Shown piece by piece: positions 17,285-25,480 of a stretch of 49,802 nucleotides of DNA. The stretch is from assembly GCA_026126105.1 (NCBI GenBank), contig JAHCJV010000039.1, positions 1 through 49,802 on the forward strand, given 5' to 3'. Within the stretch, counting starts at the first letter, position 1, and each line of letters opens with the position of its first letter. The stretch is from Enhydrobacter sp. Lineage in GTDB: Bacteria > Pseudomonadota > Alphaproteobacteria > Reyranellales > Reyranellaceae. The notes under the pieces are model-generated. The model saw only the letters and a list, made by a program, of their open reading frames with translations, did no database searches and was not told the origin of the DNA. A program made the translations under genes and the position numbers.

Positions 17285-17551
17285 CTAGTACCGGGGCCGA
17301 CCCTGATAGCGGTCTGGCACGCGGTCGCCGTTTGCGTCGCGGTCGTAGCGGTTGGGAACGCCGTCGCGGTCGGCGTCGGCCCTCGCAGAATTCCAGTAAG
17401 TGTTGCTGGGCGTGCTGTAGTAGCCGGTATTGGAGTAATACGTGGTGCGCGGCGGGTTGTAAGCCGTGCTCGGGTAGTAGGTTTCCTGGACACAGCCTGC
17501 CGTCAGAACGGCAAGGCCAAGGGTGGTGACGATCAAACTGGCTTTGCGCAT
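17285..17551 (-). CDS. Small lipoprotein with acidic calcium-loop-like repeats
   Basis: 88-residue protein. The signal peptide ends in a lipobox (LAVLTAGC), so it should be lipid-anchored at the Cys. A Tyr/Ser/Thr/Asn-rich linker (YYPSTAYNPPRTTYYSNTGYY) follows. The C-terminus has two acidic DxDxDG-type loops (DADRDGVPNRYDRDANGDRVPDRY) like thrombospondin type-3 or EF-hand-like Ca2+ sites. The ATG at 17551 has GGAGAG six bases upstream and is preferred to the ATG at 17563, which would overlap it. Role unknown; surface or envelope Ca2+ binding is an inference. Confidence 0.75.
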   Translation of the reverse strand: MRKASLIVTTLGLAVLTAGCVQETYYPSTAYNPPRTTYYSNTGYYSTPSNTYWNSARADADRDGVPNRYDRDANGDRVPDRYQGRPRY

Positions 17552-17684
17552 CTTTCTCTCCATCGATCATTTCAGGCCGTCGAACGACGGTGACTGAGAT
17601 CAACGGAATACGAGTTCAAAAGTGGCGTGACGGCGGCGAGGAAAAGATTCTGTCCGGTCCGCAACCTCCAGCCGATCCGGGAGT

Positions 17685-19208
17685 CTATAGCGCTCCCGGT
17701 GGCGGCCCCTTGGTGGCCTTGGCATCGAGCTTCGGCGGGTGGGTCACGATCGACTTGAGCGCGGGTGTCGGATTACCGAGCTTTTTGAGATTGGGAAGAG
17801 GCCGGGCGAGACCGGGGATTGTCTTGAAGGCCAGTTCCATCGCGTGCGCAGCGCCCAGCACCTCGCCGTCGCCGCGGAAGCGGCCGACGACCTGCAGGCC
17901 GAACGGCATCTTCTTGTGGTCGAGCCCACAAGGCAGCGAGACCGAGGGATTGGTCGTGAGCGTGACGAAGTATTTCGTCGCCATCCAATGGTAGTAGGTG
18001 TTCAGCTTCCTGCCATCCATCTCGTCGATGTAGAGCTGTTTCCACGGGAACGGCGTGAAGCCGACCGTCGGTCCGATCACCAGGTCGTAGTCCTTGTAGA
18101 GTTCCTGGAAGCGGCGGAAGATGCGGGTCTGCTCGGCATGCGCCCAGGCGAAGTCGGCGAGCGTGAGCTTCGCGCCCAGCTCGTAGTTGGCGATGATGTT
18201 GGGGCCGAGCAGCTCGCGCTTGTTGGCGTAGAGGTCCTGATAGCGCGACAGGAACGCCACAGCGCGGATCACGTCGAAGCAGCGGTCTGCGCCGCCATAG
18301 TCGACATCGACCTTGTCGAGCCGCGCGAACAGCGGTCTCATCGCCTTGATTTTGTCGCGGAAGGTGGCGCGAATGCCCTTCTCGACCGGCGCACCGCCGA
18401 AATCCTCGGTGTAGGCCACCTTGAGGCTCCCAAGGTCAACCGGCCACGGCTCCGCATAGGCCTCAGGCTCGAGCGGGAAGCTGAGAGGGTCCATGTCGTG
18501 CTGGCCGATCTGCGTGGCATAGAGAAGGCACACGTCGGCCACGCTGCGCCCCATCGGGCCAAGAACGGAAATCGGCGTCCAGCCCAGCGCACGGCGCTCG
18601 ACGGCAACCATGCCTGGAGAGGGGCGGAAGCCGACCACGCCACAGAACGACGCAGGATTGCGCAGCGAGCCGCCGGTGTCGGAGCCGGTGCAGACCGGCA
18701 GCATGTCGGTCGCCAGCGCCACCGCCGAGCCGCCCGACGATCCGCCAGGATTGAGCATCGGATTGAACGGGTTGCCGGAGGCGCCCCACACGGGATTGCG
18801 GCTGTTCGAACCTGCGCCGAATTCCGGAACGTTGGTCTTGCCGACCACGACCGCACCCGCGGCCCGCACGCGGGCGACCATGACATTGTCGTGGTTGGGC
18901 ACGAAGTCGCGATAGAGCGGCGAGCCGTAGGTGGTGAGGAGGTCCTTGGTTTCTTCGAGGTCCTTGATGCCGGTCGGCAGGCCGTGCAGCAGCGGCAAAT
19001 CCTCTCCGCGGCGCACCGCCTGCTCGGCGGCCTTTGCTTCCTTGCGCGCGCGCGGCACGCACATGGCGGTGACGGCGTTGACGGCAGGGTTGATCCGCTC
19101 GATACGTTCCAGGCACGCCTCGAGCAATTCGACCGGCGAGATTTCCTTGGTGCCGATGCGCCGGCGCATCTCCACGGACGAGAGCGCGAGCAGGTCTTCG
19201 TTGGCCAA
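17685..19208 (-). CDS. Amidase (amidase-signature family)
   Basis: 507-residue hydrolase of amides to acids and ammonia. The Ser-cisSer-Lys triad is seen as K82 (TGIKDLEE), S157 (GGSSGGSA) and S181 (SDTGGSLRNPA). The opening LLALSSVEMRRRIGTKEISPVELLEACLERI is typical of the family. The start is TTG at 19208, supported by AGGAGA five bases upstream; the frame stays open further only as antisense of the next gene. It follows the amidohydrolase gene by 17 bases on the same strand, so the two probably form an operon that opens and deamidates a nitrogen-containing compound. The true substrate is unknown. Confidence 0.93.
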   Translation of the reverse strand: MANEDLLALSSVEMRRRIGTKEISPVELLEACLERIERINPAVNAVTAMCVPRARKEAKAAEQAVRRGEDLPLLHGLPTGIKDLEETKDLLTTYGSPLYRDFVPNHDNVMVARVRAAGAVVVGKTNVPEFGAGSNSRNPVWGASGNPFNPMLNPGGSSGGSAVALATDMLPVCTGSDTGGSLRNPASFCGVVGFRPSPGMVAVERRALGWTPISVLGPMGRSVADVCLLYATQIGQHDMDPLSFPLEPEAYAEPWPVDLGSLKVAYTEDFGGAPVEKGIRATFRDKIKAMRPLFARLDKVDVDYGGADRCFDVIRAVAFLSRYQDLYANKRELLGPNIIANYELGAKLTLADFAWAHAEQTRIFRRFQELYKDYDLVIGPTVGFTPFPWKQLYIDEMDGRKLNTYYHWMATKYFVTLTTNPSVSLPCGLDHKKMPFGLQVVGRFRGDGEVLGAAHAMELAFKTIPGLARPLPNLKKLGNPTPALKSIVTHPPKLDAKATKGPPPGAL

Positions 19209-19225
19209 TTCTTTCTCCTGTCTGT

Positions 19226-20470
19226 CTATTGCGGCTTGTGCAGGCGCACGGGCTCGCGGGTCACGGTACGGCGACCGCGCTTGAACGCAGCCAGCACGGG
19301 CGCCACCGTGCGGAGCGCCATAATCGCGTCCGGCGCGTCCAGGACCACGAGATCGGCGGGATTGCCGACCGCGACGCCATAATCGTCCTTGCGCATCAGG
19401 CGCGCGGCGGCCGACGTGGTCATGTCCCAGAGCGCGCGCACTTCGTCGTCGTTGCCACGCTGGGTGACGATGCCGTGCATGTTGACCTGTCGCAGCAGCT
19501 GGCCGTCGCCGAACGGCGTGAAGGGGTTGAGGATGTTGTTCGAGGCGACGGAGCAGGTGACGCCGCGCTCGGTGAGGAAGTTGAGGTCGACCACGTTGCG
19601 CGGAACGTTGTGGTCGGTGTGGCGGCCGCCGAGATAGAGATCGGTCGCGGTCAGCACCGTCGCGGCCACGCCGGTGTCGGCCATGCGTCTGGCGACCTTG
19701 TCGAGGTCCTTGAACGCCATCGTCGCGAGCTTGCCGACATGCCCGACGGCGACCCGGCCGCCCCATTTGTATTTTTCGGTGAGGTCGCAGACCAGCAATG
19801 TATCGAGCTCCTCGGCCGAGGCGCCGCTGTCGAGATGCATGTCGATATCGACGTCGAATTCGCGGGCCATCTCGAAGACGCGCCGGATCTGCGCCGCACG
19901 ATCGCTGTCGTAGTTCGGCGCCGCGCCGACGACGGTCGCACCGTTCTTCAGGGCGGCGACCATCAGCTCGTCGGTGCCGGGATTGTTGGTCAGCCCTTCC
20001 TGCGGCATGACGCAGAGTTCGATGTCGATCGCCCACTTGTACGTGTCGATCAGCGCCTTCACGCCCTCGAAGCCGCGGAGGCCGACCTTGGGATCGACCT
20101 CGACATGGGGACGCATGCGCGTGGCGCCGTGGCCGATGCATTTCTCGATGGTCGCCGAGGCGCGCTCGAATACGTCCTCGACGGTGAAGGTGTGCTTGAC
20201 GGCCGACACGCGCTCCATCGCGAGATGGGGACTGCGCTGGGTCGTATGCTCGCAGCGACCGAGGATGCAGGCCTTGTCGAGATGGATGTGCGTCTCGACG
20301 AATCCCGAGCAGACCAGTCGATTGCCTCCCTGCAGTTCCTCTCTGGCGCTGCCGCCCAGCGCGGACGCGATGGCCGCAATGCGCCCGTCCTTCACGCCGA
20401 TGTCGGTCGACGGCTGATCCGGTTTGGAATCGACAAGACGCACGTCACGCAACACGAGATCGAAATCCAT
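19226..20470 (-). CDS. Amidohydrolase, cytosine-deaminase-like
   Basis: 414-residue metal-dependent hydrolase of the amidohydrolase superfamily. Visible metal motifs are H61xH63 in VETHIHLDK and later His residues in DIDMHLDSG and VAVGHVGKLA. The C-terminal NPADLVVLDAPD closes the composite beta-sandwich. The block that in cytosine deaminase and AtzC relatives reads as Asp-Asn (DN) is here SNNILNPFTPFGDG, so the usual metal/catalytic Asp appears to be Asn. ATG 20470 has AGGA six bases upstream. It leads the amidase operon and is divergent from a TctC gene. Likely acts on a cyclic amide or amine, not proven. Confidence 0.87.
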   Translation of the reverse strand: MDFDLVLRDVRLVDSKPDQPSTDIGVKDGRIAAIASALGGSAREELQGGNRLVCSGFVETHIHLDKACILGRCEHTTQRSPHLAMERVSAVKHTFTVEDVFERASATIEKCIGHGATRMRPHVEVDPKVGLRGFEGVKALIDTYKWAIDIELCVMPQEGLTNNPGTDELMVAALKNGATVVGAAPNYDSDRAAQIRRVFEMAREFDVDIDMHLDSGASAEELDTLLVCDLTEKYKWGGRVAVGHVGKLATMAFKDLDKVARRMADTGVAATVLTATDLYLGGRHTDHNVPRNVVDLNFLTERGVTCSVASNNILNPFTPFGDGQLLRQVNMHGIVTQRGNDDEVRALWDMTTSAAARLMRKDDYGVAVGNPADLVVLDAPDAIMALRTVAPVLAAFKRGRRTVTREPVRLHKPQ

Positions 20471-20504
20471 CGAAATCCTGCCCCCATTGATGGCGGCACG
20501 CATG

Positions 20505-20532
20505 TTGCACCACACTGCTCTGCATTTATAGA
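20505..20532 (+). promoter_or_regulatory. Possible promoter for TctC-type gene
   Basis: TTGCAC (20505-20510) and TATAGA (20527-20532) are 16 bases apart and end 13 bases before ATG 20546, in the 75-base divergent gap. The -35 match is weak and the short leader would leave little room for a ribosome site. Candidate only. Confidence 0.3.
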
Positions 20533-20545
20533 AGGTTCGTTGTCC

Positions 20546-21526
20546 ATGCTCTCTCGACGGCACTTCGTTATCGGCGCCTCCACGACGTCCGTCACCGCTC
20601 CGTGTATCGCGTCGGCGCAGGCGGCTCCCTGGCCGTCGAAGCCGATCCGCTGGATCGTCAACTTTCCGCCGGCGGGCGCGGCCGACATCCTGTCGCGCAC
20701 GCTCGCCGAATGGTTCGGTACTCGGCTCGGCCAGCCGATCGTGGTCGAGAACAAGCCCGGCGCGGGCGGCATGCTGGGCGCGGACATCGTGGCCAAGGCC
20801 CCCGGCGATGCGTACATCGTCATGATGTCCAGCGCGGCCTCGCATGGCATCGGCCCGGTCCTCTACAAGAACGTGCCGTATGACCCGGTGGCGGATTTCC
20901 TGCACATCCACCTGGTCGGAACCTTCCCCTCGGTGCTGGCCGTCAGCAGCGCGTCGCCGATCACGAGCGTGAAGCAGCTGCTCGATCAGGCGCGCGCAAA
21001 GCCGGGCGAGGTTACCTACGGTTCCGGCGGCAATGGAACGATGAACCATCTCACCGGGCAGTTGCTCGCACGGGAGGCGGGTGTGTCGCTGACGCATATT
21101 CCATATCGCGGCTCGGCGCCGGCGATGAACGATCTCATGGGCGGACAGATCGTGGCGCTGATGGAGAGCCTGCCTACCGCGATCGGCTACTTCACCTCCG
21201 GCCGAATGCGGCCGCTGGCAGTGAGCGAGAGCGAGCGCTCGCCGTCGCTGCCTGACGTTCCAACCTTTCGCGAAGCGGGATTTCCCGGTGTCGTGACGAC
21301 CAACTGGTTCGGCTTCTCGACGCCGGCCGGCATTCCGCCGGAGGTGGCAAAGCGTTGGGAAACCGAGATCGGCGCCGCTCTGCAGAGTGCCGAGATCAAG
21401 GAGAAGTTTGCCAAGATCGGCGTTCGTCCCGGCACCTTGGGCGCCGAAGGGTACACCGCCCTGATCCGCAGCGAGCTTGCGCGCTGGCGCGACATCATCA
21501 CCGCAGCAAACATCCGCGCGGACTGA
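20546..21526 (+). CDS. Bug/TctC-family extracytoplasmic solute-binding protein
   Basis: 326-residue periplasmic binding protein of the tripartite tricarboxylate transporter type. A Tat-like signal (SRRHFVIGAS) ends at about ASAQA. The mature part has the family marks PIRWIVNFPPAGAADILSRTL, QPIVVENKPGAGGMLGADIVAK, YGSGGNGTMNHLTGQL and LPDVPTFREAGFPG. Such proteins bind small carboxylates or related molecules in a Venus-flytrap cleft. The ATG at 20546 gives the full signal peptide. No TctA or TctB membrane gene is in the window, so it is an orphan. The opposite gene is the amidohydrolase, so the ligand may be the substrate of that operon. Confidence 0.93.
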   Translation: MLSRRHFVIGASTTSVTAPCIASAQAAPWPSKPIRWIVNFPPAGAADILSRTLAEWFGTRLGQPIVVENKPGAGGMLGADIVAKAPGDAYIVMMSSAASHGIGPVLYKNVPYDPVADFLHIHLVGTFPSVLAVSSASPITSVKQLLDQARAKPGEVTYGSGGNGTMNHLTGQLLAREAGVSLTHIPYRGSAPAMNDLMGGQIVALMESLPTAIGYFTSGRMRPLAVSESERSPSLPDVPTFREAGFPGVVTTNWFGFSTPAGIPPEVAKRWETEIGAALQSAEIKEKFAKIGVRPGTLGAEGYTALIRSELARWRDIITAANIRAD

Positions 21527-21588
21527 ACCCCTGCGAGTGCACGAGACATCGCCAGTTCCTTGGGGCACGATGCGCGCCGGAGGAACAT

Positions 21589-22749
21589 ATGGCGCATGCG
21601 CTTCGCGAAAAGGCCGCGGTCAGCGGCATCGGTGAGACGGCCTACACGCGCGGGACCCAGAAGAGCGGGCTCGCTTTGCAACTCGAGGCCAGCCTCAAGG
21701 CGATAGAAGACGCTGGACTGAGCCCGCGCGACATCGACGGGGTCGTCCCCTACTTTCCCGGCGGGGCAATCGCCGAGGACTTCATCGCCAATCTTGGCCT
21801 GCCTGATCTCACACTTTCGCTGTTCGTGCCGATGGGCGGTGCGACGTGCGTTGCCGCAATCCAGAGTGCGGCGATGGCCGTGGCGACCGGAGTCTGCAAG
21901 AACGTTCTGATCTCGGTCGGCCGCACCGGCTATTCGGGCGCGCGCGTGTCGACGCGCCTGCAGCAGTTTCCGCAGTTCGCCCTGGCCAACGAGTTCGAGG
22001 CGCCGATCGGCATGTTCGCGCCGGCCCAGCTCTACGCCCAGGGCGCGCGGCGGCACATGGAACTCTACGGTACTACGCCGCGGCAGTTCGCCGAAGTAGC
22101 CATAACGATTCGACAGCACGCGATCCTCAATGGCAACGTGGTGATGAACAAGCCGCTCACCGTGAAAGAGCATCACGCCTCGCGCATGATCTCCGATCCG
22201 TTCCGGCTGTTCGACTGCAGCCTGGAGAGCGACGGCGGTGCGGCCATCGTCATCAGCGCCGCCGACCGGGCCCGCGACCTGAAGAAGCCGCTGGTGACGA
22301 TCATGGGCGTAGCCGAGGGCCATCCCGAATCGCCGGCCTCGATCGCGCAGCGCCCGGACCTGCTCGACTTCGGCCTGGTGAAGGCGGCCAAACGCGGCTA
22401 CGCGATGGCCGGTGTCGGGCCGAACGACATCGACGTCGCCGAAGTCTACGACTGCTTCACCTTCACGGTGATCCGCCAGCTCGAGATCCTGGGTTTCTGC
22501 AAGGAAGGGGAAGGCGGGCCGTTCGTGATGGACGGCCGCATCGGGTTGGGCGGCGAGCTGCCGATCAACACCCATGGCGGGCTGCTCAGCCAGGGCCATG
22601 TCGTGGGCCTCAATCACGTGATCGAGCTGACGCGCCAGTTGCGCCGCGAGGCGGGCAGGGCACAGGTGAAGGACGCGGAGGTCGGTCTCGTCACCGGCTA
22701 CGGCGACATGGGCGACGGCTCCCTCGCCATCCTGCGGAGGGCGGCATGA
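21589..22749 (+). CDS. Thiolase-like protein (SCP-x/Ltp2 type) lacking the usual catalytic Cys
   Basis: 386-residue thiolase-fold protein. In true thiolases the nucleophile lies in a CxSG block; here the aligned stretch is GGATCVAAIQSAAMAVATG, with Gly at the Cys position and Cys three residues later. Other thiolase-like blocks remain: SLESDGGAAIVISAADRA, DVAEVYDCFTFTVI and NTHGGLLSQGH. This pattern is known in lipid-transfer/Ltp2-type proteins, some of which act as acyl-CoA retro-aldolases with a DUF35 partner. The next gene, overlapping by four bases, is exactly such a DUF35 protein. GGAGGA lies upstream of ATG 21589. Acyl-CoA aldolase or non-decarboxylating function is an inference. Confidence 0.88.
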   Translation: MAHALREKAAVSGIGETAYTRGTQKSGLALQLEASLKAIEDAGLSPRDIDGVVPYFPGGAIAEDFIANLGLPDLTLSLFVPMGGATCVAAIQSAAMAVATGVCKNVLISVGRTGYSGARVSTRLQQFPQFALANEFEAPIGMFAPAQLYAQGARRHMELYGTTPRQFAEVAITIRQHAILNGNVVMNKPLTVKEHHASRMISDPFRLFDCSLESDGGAAIVISAADRARDLKKPLVTIMGVAEGHPESPASIAQRPDLLDFGLVKAAKRGYAMAGVGPNDIDVAEVYDCFTFTVIRQLEILGFCKEGEGGPFVMDGRIGLGGELPINTHGGLLSQGHVVGLNHVIELTRQLRREAGRAQVKDAEVGLVTGYGDMGDGSLAILRRAA

Positions 22750-23174
22750 GCACTGCGCCAGCACCCGCGGCCTTGCCCGAACGGCCAATGCCGACGCCGA
22801 CGCGCGAGAGCCAGCCCTATTGGGACGGCATGCGCGAGGGCCGCTTCATGCTCCAGTACTGCGCGTCGTGCGGAAAGGTGCGGCACTATCCGCGGCCGGT
22901 CTGCCCGCACTGCTTCTCGATGGAGAGCGAGTTCCGGGAGGCGCCGCTCGGCGGCACGATTCACGCCTGGACGGTGTGCCACCACCCGTTCAACTTCTTC
23001 TTCAAGGCGCAGGCGCCCTACATCGTGGCGCTGGTCGACATGGATGCCGGCGTGCGCGTGAACGCGCCGCTGCGCGGCGTAGACGCGGCCGGGCTGAAGA
23101 TCGGACAGAAAGTCCGGCTGCAGTTCGAGCCGGTAAGCAAGGAAGTGACGTTGCCGTTCTTCGTCGCTGCGTAG
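22746..23174 (+). CDS. DUF35 OB-fold protein with Zn ribbon
   Basis: 142-residue partner protein of the DUF35 family. The N-terminal helix (QPYWDGMREGRFMLQ) is followed by a rubredoxin-like zinc ribbon with CASC and CPHC, then an OB fold (GGTIHAWTVCHHPFN to FEPVSKEV) thought to contact CoA. DUF35 proteins form complexes with thiolase-like enzymes, for example ChsH2-Ltp2 in steroid side-chain degradation and HMG-CoA synthase complexes in archaea. Its ATG overlaps the stop of the thiolase-like gene (ATGA 22746-22749), which supports a stable complex of the two products. Confidence 0.92.
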   Translation: MSTAPAPAALPERPMPTPTRESQPYWDGMREGRFMLQYCASCGKVRHYPRPVCPHCFSMESEFREAPLGGTIHAWTVCHHPFNFFFKAQAPYIVALVDMDAGVRVNAPLRGVDAAGLKIGQKVRLQFEPVSKEVTLPFFVAA

Positions 23175-23196
23175 GAAATCGTCAGGGAGAGTCAAA

Positions 23197-24168
23197 GTGA
23201 AGCGTTCGACGTTCCTCGCTGCCGCGCTGTCGGCGGCCCTGCTGCCGGTCGCGGCAGTGGCACAGACCGACTGGCCGACCAAGCCGATCAGCATGGTCGT
23301 CCCCTATCCTCCGGGCGGCGTGAACGACGCGGTTGCCCGCGTTTATGCCGACAAGCTGACGACGATCCTCGGCAAGACCGTGGTGGTCGACAACCGCGCC
23401 GGCGCCGCGACCACGGTCGCCTCCAACTTCGTCGCCAAGGCCGCCCCCGACGGGTACACGATCTATGCTGGCGGTACGTCGCTGGTCGTCAATCCGGCCT
23501 TGTCCGGCAACGTGCAGTATGACCCGCACAAGAGCTTCGAGTTCGTGTCGCTGATGTCGTTCACGCCCTTCATCCTGCACGTCAACGCGGACTTCCCGCC
23601 CAAGACGATGGCCGAGCTGATCGACTACCTGAAGGCCAACCCCGGGAAGTTCAACATCGCGAGCTCGGGTGTCGGCGCCACCAACCACATGTCCGCCGAA
23701 CTCTTCAAGGCACGCACCGGTGTGAAGATCACCATCGTGCCCTATCGCGGCGGGGCGCAGGGCGGCCAGGATGTGGCGGCAGGCAACGCACAGATGATGT
23801 TCTCCGCCTCGCTGGAGGCCAAGCCATTCCTCGATTCAAAGAAAACACGCGCGATCGCGATCTCGAGCCTGCAGCGGTCGCCGGCATTCCCCGATATCCC
23901 GACGGTCGCCGAGGCGGCGAACCTGCCGGATTTCCAGGCGATTTTCTGGCAGGCAATGGTGGTGCCGGCAGGGACACCGAAGCCGATCATCGACAAGCTG
24001 CAGGCCGCCATCGCCAAGGTCGCTTCCGATCCCGAGGTGGTGGAGCGCTTCAAGCGCCAGGGTGTCGAGATCAGAAGCTCGACACCGGAAGAACTCAAGG
24101 CCTTCTACCTCAAGGAAGAGAAGATGTGGACGACTCTGATCAAGGAGCAGGGCATCAAGGCCGAGTAG
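23197..24168 (+). CDS. Bug/TctC-family extracytoplasmic solute-binding protein
   Basis: 323-residue periplasmic binding protein with a Sec signal peptide (FLAAALSAALLPVAAVAQ). Family blocks are WPTKPISMVVPYPPGGVNDA, KTVVVDNRAGAATTVASNFV and FPDIPTVAEAANLPDFQA. It begins 22 bases after the DUF35 gene and has GGAGAG upstream, so it is probably the last gene of the TctC-thiolase-DUF35-TctC set. It is clearly different in sequence from the first TctC protein, so the two may bind different ligands. No membrane components are nearby. Confidence 0.94.
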   Translation: MKRSTFLAAALSAALLPVAAVAQTDWPTKPISMVVPYPPGGVNDAVARVYADKLTTILGKTVVVDNRAGAATTVASNFVAKAAPDGYTIYAGGTSLVVNPALSGNVQYDPHKSFEFVSLMSFTPFILHVNADFPPKTMAELIDYLKANPGKFNIASSGVGATNHMSAELFKARTGVKITIVPYRGGAQGGQDVAAGNAQMMFSASLEAKPFLDSKKTRAIAISSLQRSPAFPDIPTVAEAANLPDFQAIFWQAMVVPAGTPKPIIDKLQAAIAKVASDPEVVERFKRQGVEIRSSTPEELKAFYLKEEKMWTTLIKEQGIKAE

Positions 24169-24181
24169 CCGCTGCAGCGCG

Positions 24182-25027
24182 CTAATCCTTCTTCAGGAAA
24201 GCCGCGATCGCATCGGCGGCTTCCTCGCCATAGAGGTCGAGGAAGAAATGAGTTGCGCCGTCGATGACGACGGGCTTGACGTCGGACGGAAGCTTTGCTG
24301 CCAGGTTGGGCACGATCTCATCCTTGCCGGCGACGACGACCAGGGTCTGGTGTCCGGTCTTTGCCGCCAGGCTCGCGGGCATGTCGGCATAGCCATCGAG
24401 GAAGGCCGCGTTCAGCACCGGTGCCTGCTTGCAGCTGAGAAAGTCGACGGTCCGCTGTTGCAAGGGACGTTTCCGCGCCTCGGCGATCTCGGGAGCGAGA
24501 GGATGTCCGAAAGCCCGCTGGTAGCTCTCGGCCTGCTCGTCGGCGGTGGCGAAGGCCGGAGCGAGGAGCACCACGCGGCGCGCTCTCGCCAGTTCCGGGG
24601 CAAACGTCGCCACCTGCGCGCCGCCGCGGGAGAAGCCCAGCAGATCGACCGTCCGGGCGCCCTGGCCGGCCAGCCACTCGAGCCACAGTCCGACCTCGCG
24701 CTTGGCCCCCGCCAATGCATAGTCGTGCACCACGTCGCAACGCCGCGGTCCCTGCCGGTCGTCGATGCCGAGCGAGAGGGTGATGGCCAGGGAGCCGATG
24801 CCGCGTGCCTTCAGGTTCTTCTGCAGTGCCGCGATCGTCTCCTGGCCGTGCCAGGAGAGGGTGCCGTGAACCATCAGGACCATGCCGTCGGCCGCGGTCT
24901 TGCCGGACGGCAATTCCAGGTTGGCGTTCAGCCTCTGCAGGCCAGGTTTGATCTGCACGGGCTCGGCGCGTGCTACCGCACTCGCGGCAGCCAGCAGGAG
25001 CAGGGCGAGAGAGATGTGCTTGCGCAT
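24182..25027 (-). CDS. Secreted alpha/beta-hydrolase
   Basis: 281-residue protein with a signal peptide (HISLALLLLAAASAVARAEP) and an alpha/beta-hydrolase domain. The oxyanion strand is VLMVHGTLSWHG, the nucleophile elbow is LLGFSRGGAQ (Ser), the acid is in VVAGKDEIVP and the His in DGATHFFLDLYG. Two Cys (RRCDVVHD and FLSCKQAP) could form a disulfide in the periplasm. Substrate unknown; esterase or lipase-like action is a family expectation. The start at 25027 is divergent from the cytochrome c gene with 69 bases between. Confidence 0.88.
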   Translation of the reverse strand: MRKHISLALLLLAAASAVARAEPVQIKPGLQRLNANLELPSGKTAADGMVLMVHGTLSWHGQETIAALQKNLKARGIGSLAITLSLGIDDRQGPRRCDVVHDYALAGAKREVGLWLEWLAGQGARTVDLLGFSRGGAQVATFAPELARARRVVLLAPAFATADEQAESYQRAFGHPLAPEIAEARKRPLQQRTVDFLSCKQAPVLNAAFLDGYADMPASLAAKTGHQTLVVVAGKDEIVPNLAAKLPSDVKPVVIDGATHFFLDLYGEEAADAIAAFLKKD

Positions 25028-25096
25028 GGCCGACAATCTATCACTTGAATAAGGGCGAAACGTCAGCAATCTCCCGTCTCTGCAATAAGGATTGGC

Positions 25097-25480
25097 ATGA
25101 TCACAACGTTTGCATGGACTGTGCCGGTTGCTGTCGTCCTCGCCGCGAGCGGCGCGGCAGCCCAGAGCGGCAATGAGGCTCGGGGTGAACGGTTGTTCAA
25201 TCAGCAGTGCAAGGCTTGTCACACTCTGGACAAGGACGGGGCTCGCACCATGGGGCCGAACCTGCACGGGCTGATGGGCCGCAAAGCGGGCTCCACGGAA
25301 GGCTACGAGTCGTCCGACGCAATGAAGAACTCCGGAATCGTGTGGAACGAGACGACCCTCCTCGAGTACCTCAAGGACCCGAAGGGCCGCGTTCCCGGCA
25401 CGAAGATGGTCTATGCCGGCCTGAAGCAAGCGGCTCAGCAGGCGGACATGATCGCCTTCCTTAGGAAGGCGTCCCAGTAA
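25097..25480 (+). CDS. Class I c-type cytochrome of the sox cluster
   Basis: 127-residue periplasmic monoheme cytochrome. A signal peptide cut near AAA/QSG is followed by heme site CKACH (38-42), TMGPNLHGLMGRKAGS and a probable Met ligand in PGTKMVYAGL. This is the cytochrome c2/c550 fold. It ends directly before the soxXA start (TAA at 25478-25480, GTG at 25481), so it is in the operon and is a likely electron acceptor of SoxXA. It should not be called SoxX, because a SoxX-like domain is present in the next gene. AAGGA lies upstream of ATG 25097. Confidence 0.9.
   Translation: MITTFAWTVPVAVVLAASGAAAQSGNEARGERLFNQQCKACHTLDKDGARTMGPNLHGLMGRKAGSTEGYESSDAMKNSGIVWNETTLLEYLKDPKGRVPGTKMVYAGLKQAAQQADMIAFLRKASQ

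Noticed and set aside
19209..20141. N-terminal extension of the amidase frame
   Set aside because: It lies in another frame of the amidohydrolase gene; TTG 19208 has a Shine-Dalgarno sequence and yields a standard amidase start.
25097..25480. Calling the first cytochrome soxX
   Set aside because: The SoxX-like domain with GNVGPNL and MPPWG is in the fused gene; this protein looks like a cytochrome c2/c550.
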